NCBI GenBank assembly: GCA_013138735.1
Contig: WTCE01000146.1
Coordinates: forward strand, 1 to 35,009
Source: Crocinitomix sp.
GTDB lineage: Bacteria > Bacteroidota > Bacteroidia > Flavobacteriales_D > Crocinitomicaceae
Direction of reading: 5' to 3'
Length of the DNA stretch: 35,009 nt
The notes under the pieces: generated by a model
Told to the model about the DNA's origin: nothing
What the model saw: only the letters and a program-made list of their open reading frames with translations
Database searches by the model: none
Made by a program: the position numbers and the translations under genes
In this document: piece by piece, positions 34,301 to 35,009 of the stretch
How positions within the stretch are numbered: the first letter of the stretch is position 1
How the letters are laid out: each line of letters begins with the position of its first letter

Positions 34301-34832
34301 AGTAACCTTTAGTTTTATTGGGGTGTTCTTAGGAGAGGTTATTTTCCAGATGGATTTTGTATTAATCATGACTATGATTGGTATAATATCGCTGGCCGGG
34401 GTCGTCGTGAACAATGCAATTGTATTGATTGATTATACCAATTTGATACGGAGAAGGCGGCGAGAGGAACTCATGCTGGGCGAGTATGATCAGTTGCCAT
34501 TGACAGAAGTAATTTCGGCTATTGTTGTGGCAGGTAAAACGAGATTACGTCCCGTTCTTTTAACAGCAATTACTACCGTTCTAGGATTGATTCCATTGGC
34601 ATTCGGTATTAATATTGATTTTACGTCACTTTTAACGGAGTATAATGCCAACTTCTATATTGGAGGTGATAATACCATGTTCTTTGGACCTATGTCTTGG
34701 ACAATCATTTTTGGATTAACCTTTGCGACTTTCTTAACGCTAATTATTATTCCAGTGATGTATTTATTGTTCTACCGCTTTAAATTGTGGTTGTATAAGA
34801 TTACAAATTCAAAATTACGCTCAACTATCTAG
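31344..34832 (+). CDS. RND efflux transporter permease
   Basis: 1162 residues, a little longer than the usual 1020-1060. Twelve membrane helices in two sets of six: one after SWAVNNRKTVYLLIVIILIG and several around 340-480, then 850-1150. The helix-4 proton-relay motif is GMLVDNGIVVVENV with Asp412-Asn413, so the first of the usual Asp pair is kept and the second is Asn, as in many non-AcrB branches. An additional hydrophobic stretch at about 510-560 (PLIIATVFIILGLMLI, then LFIIIGLFIILNIYLL) lies between the two halves and accounts for the added length. Substrates are unknown. It is the last gene of the operon and is followed by a terminator. Confidence 0.95.
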   Translation: MSKSIKDQKEFGISSWAVNNRKTVYLLIVIILIGGMGAYTSMPKENFPELQIPEIYVGVAYPGNSPELIADKITDPIEKELKSIKNVDEINSTSIDGFASIQVKFDFKVTPKQALQDVKDAVDKARASKDFPQDLPVEPNIFELDISQMPIMNINLSGDYSIEQLNEYAEFLEDKIEDLQEISEVDIRGTQEQEMQIMVDPRKAEVVDVSFGDIQGAIGNENVTVSGGEYLDGTRKRTIQIDGKFKSAEEIGNVIVKQEDYKPVFLKDIAEIKFADADTSSYARERRETVVMLDIKKRSGENLLDASVKINELLDEVKASGEIPSGINISVTNDQSSKTQEMVSNLENSIIFGVLLVVGVLLFFLGLRNALFVGVAIPLSMFMSFFILNAMGVTLNTMVLFSLVLALGMLVDNGIVVVENVQRLMEEGVDSFTAVKKGVGEIAWPIIASTATTLGAFIPLALWPGMIGEFMKYLPITLIIVLGSSLFVALIINPVLIAIYMKVGGVKTSKKRPLIIATVFIILGLMLIPASAGWSNLFIIIGLFIILNIYLLVPAATWFQEKFLPRLETFYEKILNFSLFKRRPVGMFLGMIGLFFLSVILVALFTPKVLFFPESEPNYVNVFVEHPIGTDIRVTNQTTLEIEELLYSDILKDEIADTVDKPFDYWIIQSIIAQVGEGASDPSQGVAMGNTPNKGRITINFSESKNRKKYDRDYETSEIMERISTGLKNKFPADVRISVDKDNQGPPTASPINIEIAGDIDYDLVLEEAEKIKFYLDRKNVVGVEKLKLNVETGKPELKIEVDRAKARLFNTSTSQIANAMRTALFGADISTYKDGDETYDMVVRFNENSRNDLDALMNQKLIFRNNKGKMLRIPIRSLIKEPQPTNTYSAVKHLDLIPVVTISSNVTEGANANEVVAELKALTAEYLANTETLPGVSFTFTGEGEEQAKESAFLAKALLIALGIILFVIVAQFNAFTTPVIILFTVTFSFIGVFLGEVIFQMDFVLIMTMIGIISLAGVVVNNAIVLIDYTNLIRRRRREELMLGEYDQLPLTEVISAIVVAGKTRLRPVLLTAITTVLGLIPLAFGINIDFTSLLTEYNANFYIGGDNTMFFGPMSWTIIFGLTFATFLTLIIIPVMYLLFYRFKLWLYKITNSKLRSTI

Positions 34833-34856
34833 GTTGAGGTACATATAAAATAGGAA

Positions 34857-34891
34857 AGAGGGTTTCCGCCTAAGGCGGAGCCCTCTTTTTT
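34857..34891 (+). terminator. Intrinsic terminator of the RND operon
   Basis: AGAGGG (34857-34862) pairs with CCCTCT (34881-34886), enclosing a second stem CCGCC-taa-GGCGG (34866-34878), followed by a run of six T. This is a strong rho-independent terminator 25 bp after the permease stop, and it is the insertion target of the adjoining group IIC intron. Confidence 0.93.
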
Positions 34892-34894
34892 GTT

Positions 34895-35009
34895 GTGTGC
34901 CCAGCATGGGCAATGATTATAGGGTTCAAGTCCCGAGCACGCCTTTATAGCAGGAAGTGTTAGCCAATAGCAAGGGTGTCCTGCGTGAGCAGGAATCTGA
35001 AGGAAGCTC
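34895..35009 (+). mobile_element. Group IIC intron, 5' end (partial)
   Basis: The GUGUG 5' consensus (34895-34899) starts the intron, followed by the domain I helix GCCC-agcat-GGGC and later GCAAGGGTGTCC and GGAATCTGAAGGAAGC. These blocks match, from memory, the start of IIC introns such as that of Oceanobacillus iheyensis in order and spacing. The intron begins three bases after the T-run of an intrinsic terminator, the typical target of this class. It is cut by the window edge. Confidence 0.93.

Noticed and set aside
33920-34414. 164-codon minus-strand ORF near the end of the permease gene
   Set aside because: Shadow frame of conserved membrane helices; no independent support.
34922-34940. 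GGGTTCAAGTCCC resembles a tRNA T-arm
   Set aside because: It sits inside the conserved domain I of the group IIC intron and no anticodon arm or acceptor stem surrounds it.

Overview
The window is a 35 kb piece of an AT-rich chromosome from a member of the Bacteroidota, most likely Flavobacteriales. Evidence for this is a type IX secretion (T9SS) C-terminal tail on at least one secreted protein and probably a second, a BshA enzyme of bacillithiol synthesis, a GH3/beta-lactamase fusion hydrolase, a TonB receptor with a carboxypeptidase-regulatory-like N-terminus, an RNase H with viroplasmin domains, and promoter-like sequences of the TTTG/TAnnTTTG type. No rRNA, tRNA or CRISPR array was seen.

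Both ends lie inside group IIC introns. Bases 1-125 are the 3' end of one: the maturase C-terminus, domain V with a CGC triad, and domain VI with a bulged A. Bases 34895-35009 are the 5' end of another, placed a few bases after a strong intrinsic terminator, the usual target of this intron class. The window is probably a contig that broke at a multicopy intron.

142-3752 (+): small, mostly orphan genes. They are a TTG-start membrane-anchored protein abutting the intron, a lipoprotein resembling the SecD P1 head, two uncharacterised proteins, an arylamine N-acetyltransferase translationally coupled to a Coa1-like membrane protein, and a short conserved protein. 3884-6663: a flavin disulfide-reductase-fold enzyme lacking both redox cysteines (-), a YkgJ-type cysteine-cluster protein (+) and a SiaB-like kinase (+). 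6664-6878 is a hairpin-rich, repeat-like intergenic stretch. 6879-11257 (-): bshA and the large GH3/serine-hydrolase fusion.

11549-16567 (+): a tight operon of a small membrane protein, mutL, two rhomboid proteases and an endonuclease/exonuclease/phosphatase protein, with overlapping ends. 16662-22321 (+): a secreted protein with a tail-fibre-like C-terminus, a hairpin, then a T9SS glycoside-hydrolase-like protein followed by four tandem paralogous lipoproteins joined mostly by ATGA overlaps. This five-gene unit is the best candidate here for an undescribed surface system. 22352-26494 (-): a PCMD-domain secreted protein, a TonB receptor and a putative cysteine peptidase, behind a good promoter. 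26631-28059 (-): RNase H and a START-domain protein. 28211-34832 (+): a TetR regulator and a complete RND efflux system (TolC, adaptor, permease) ending at the terminator that hosts the right-hand intron.
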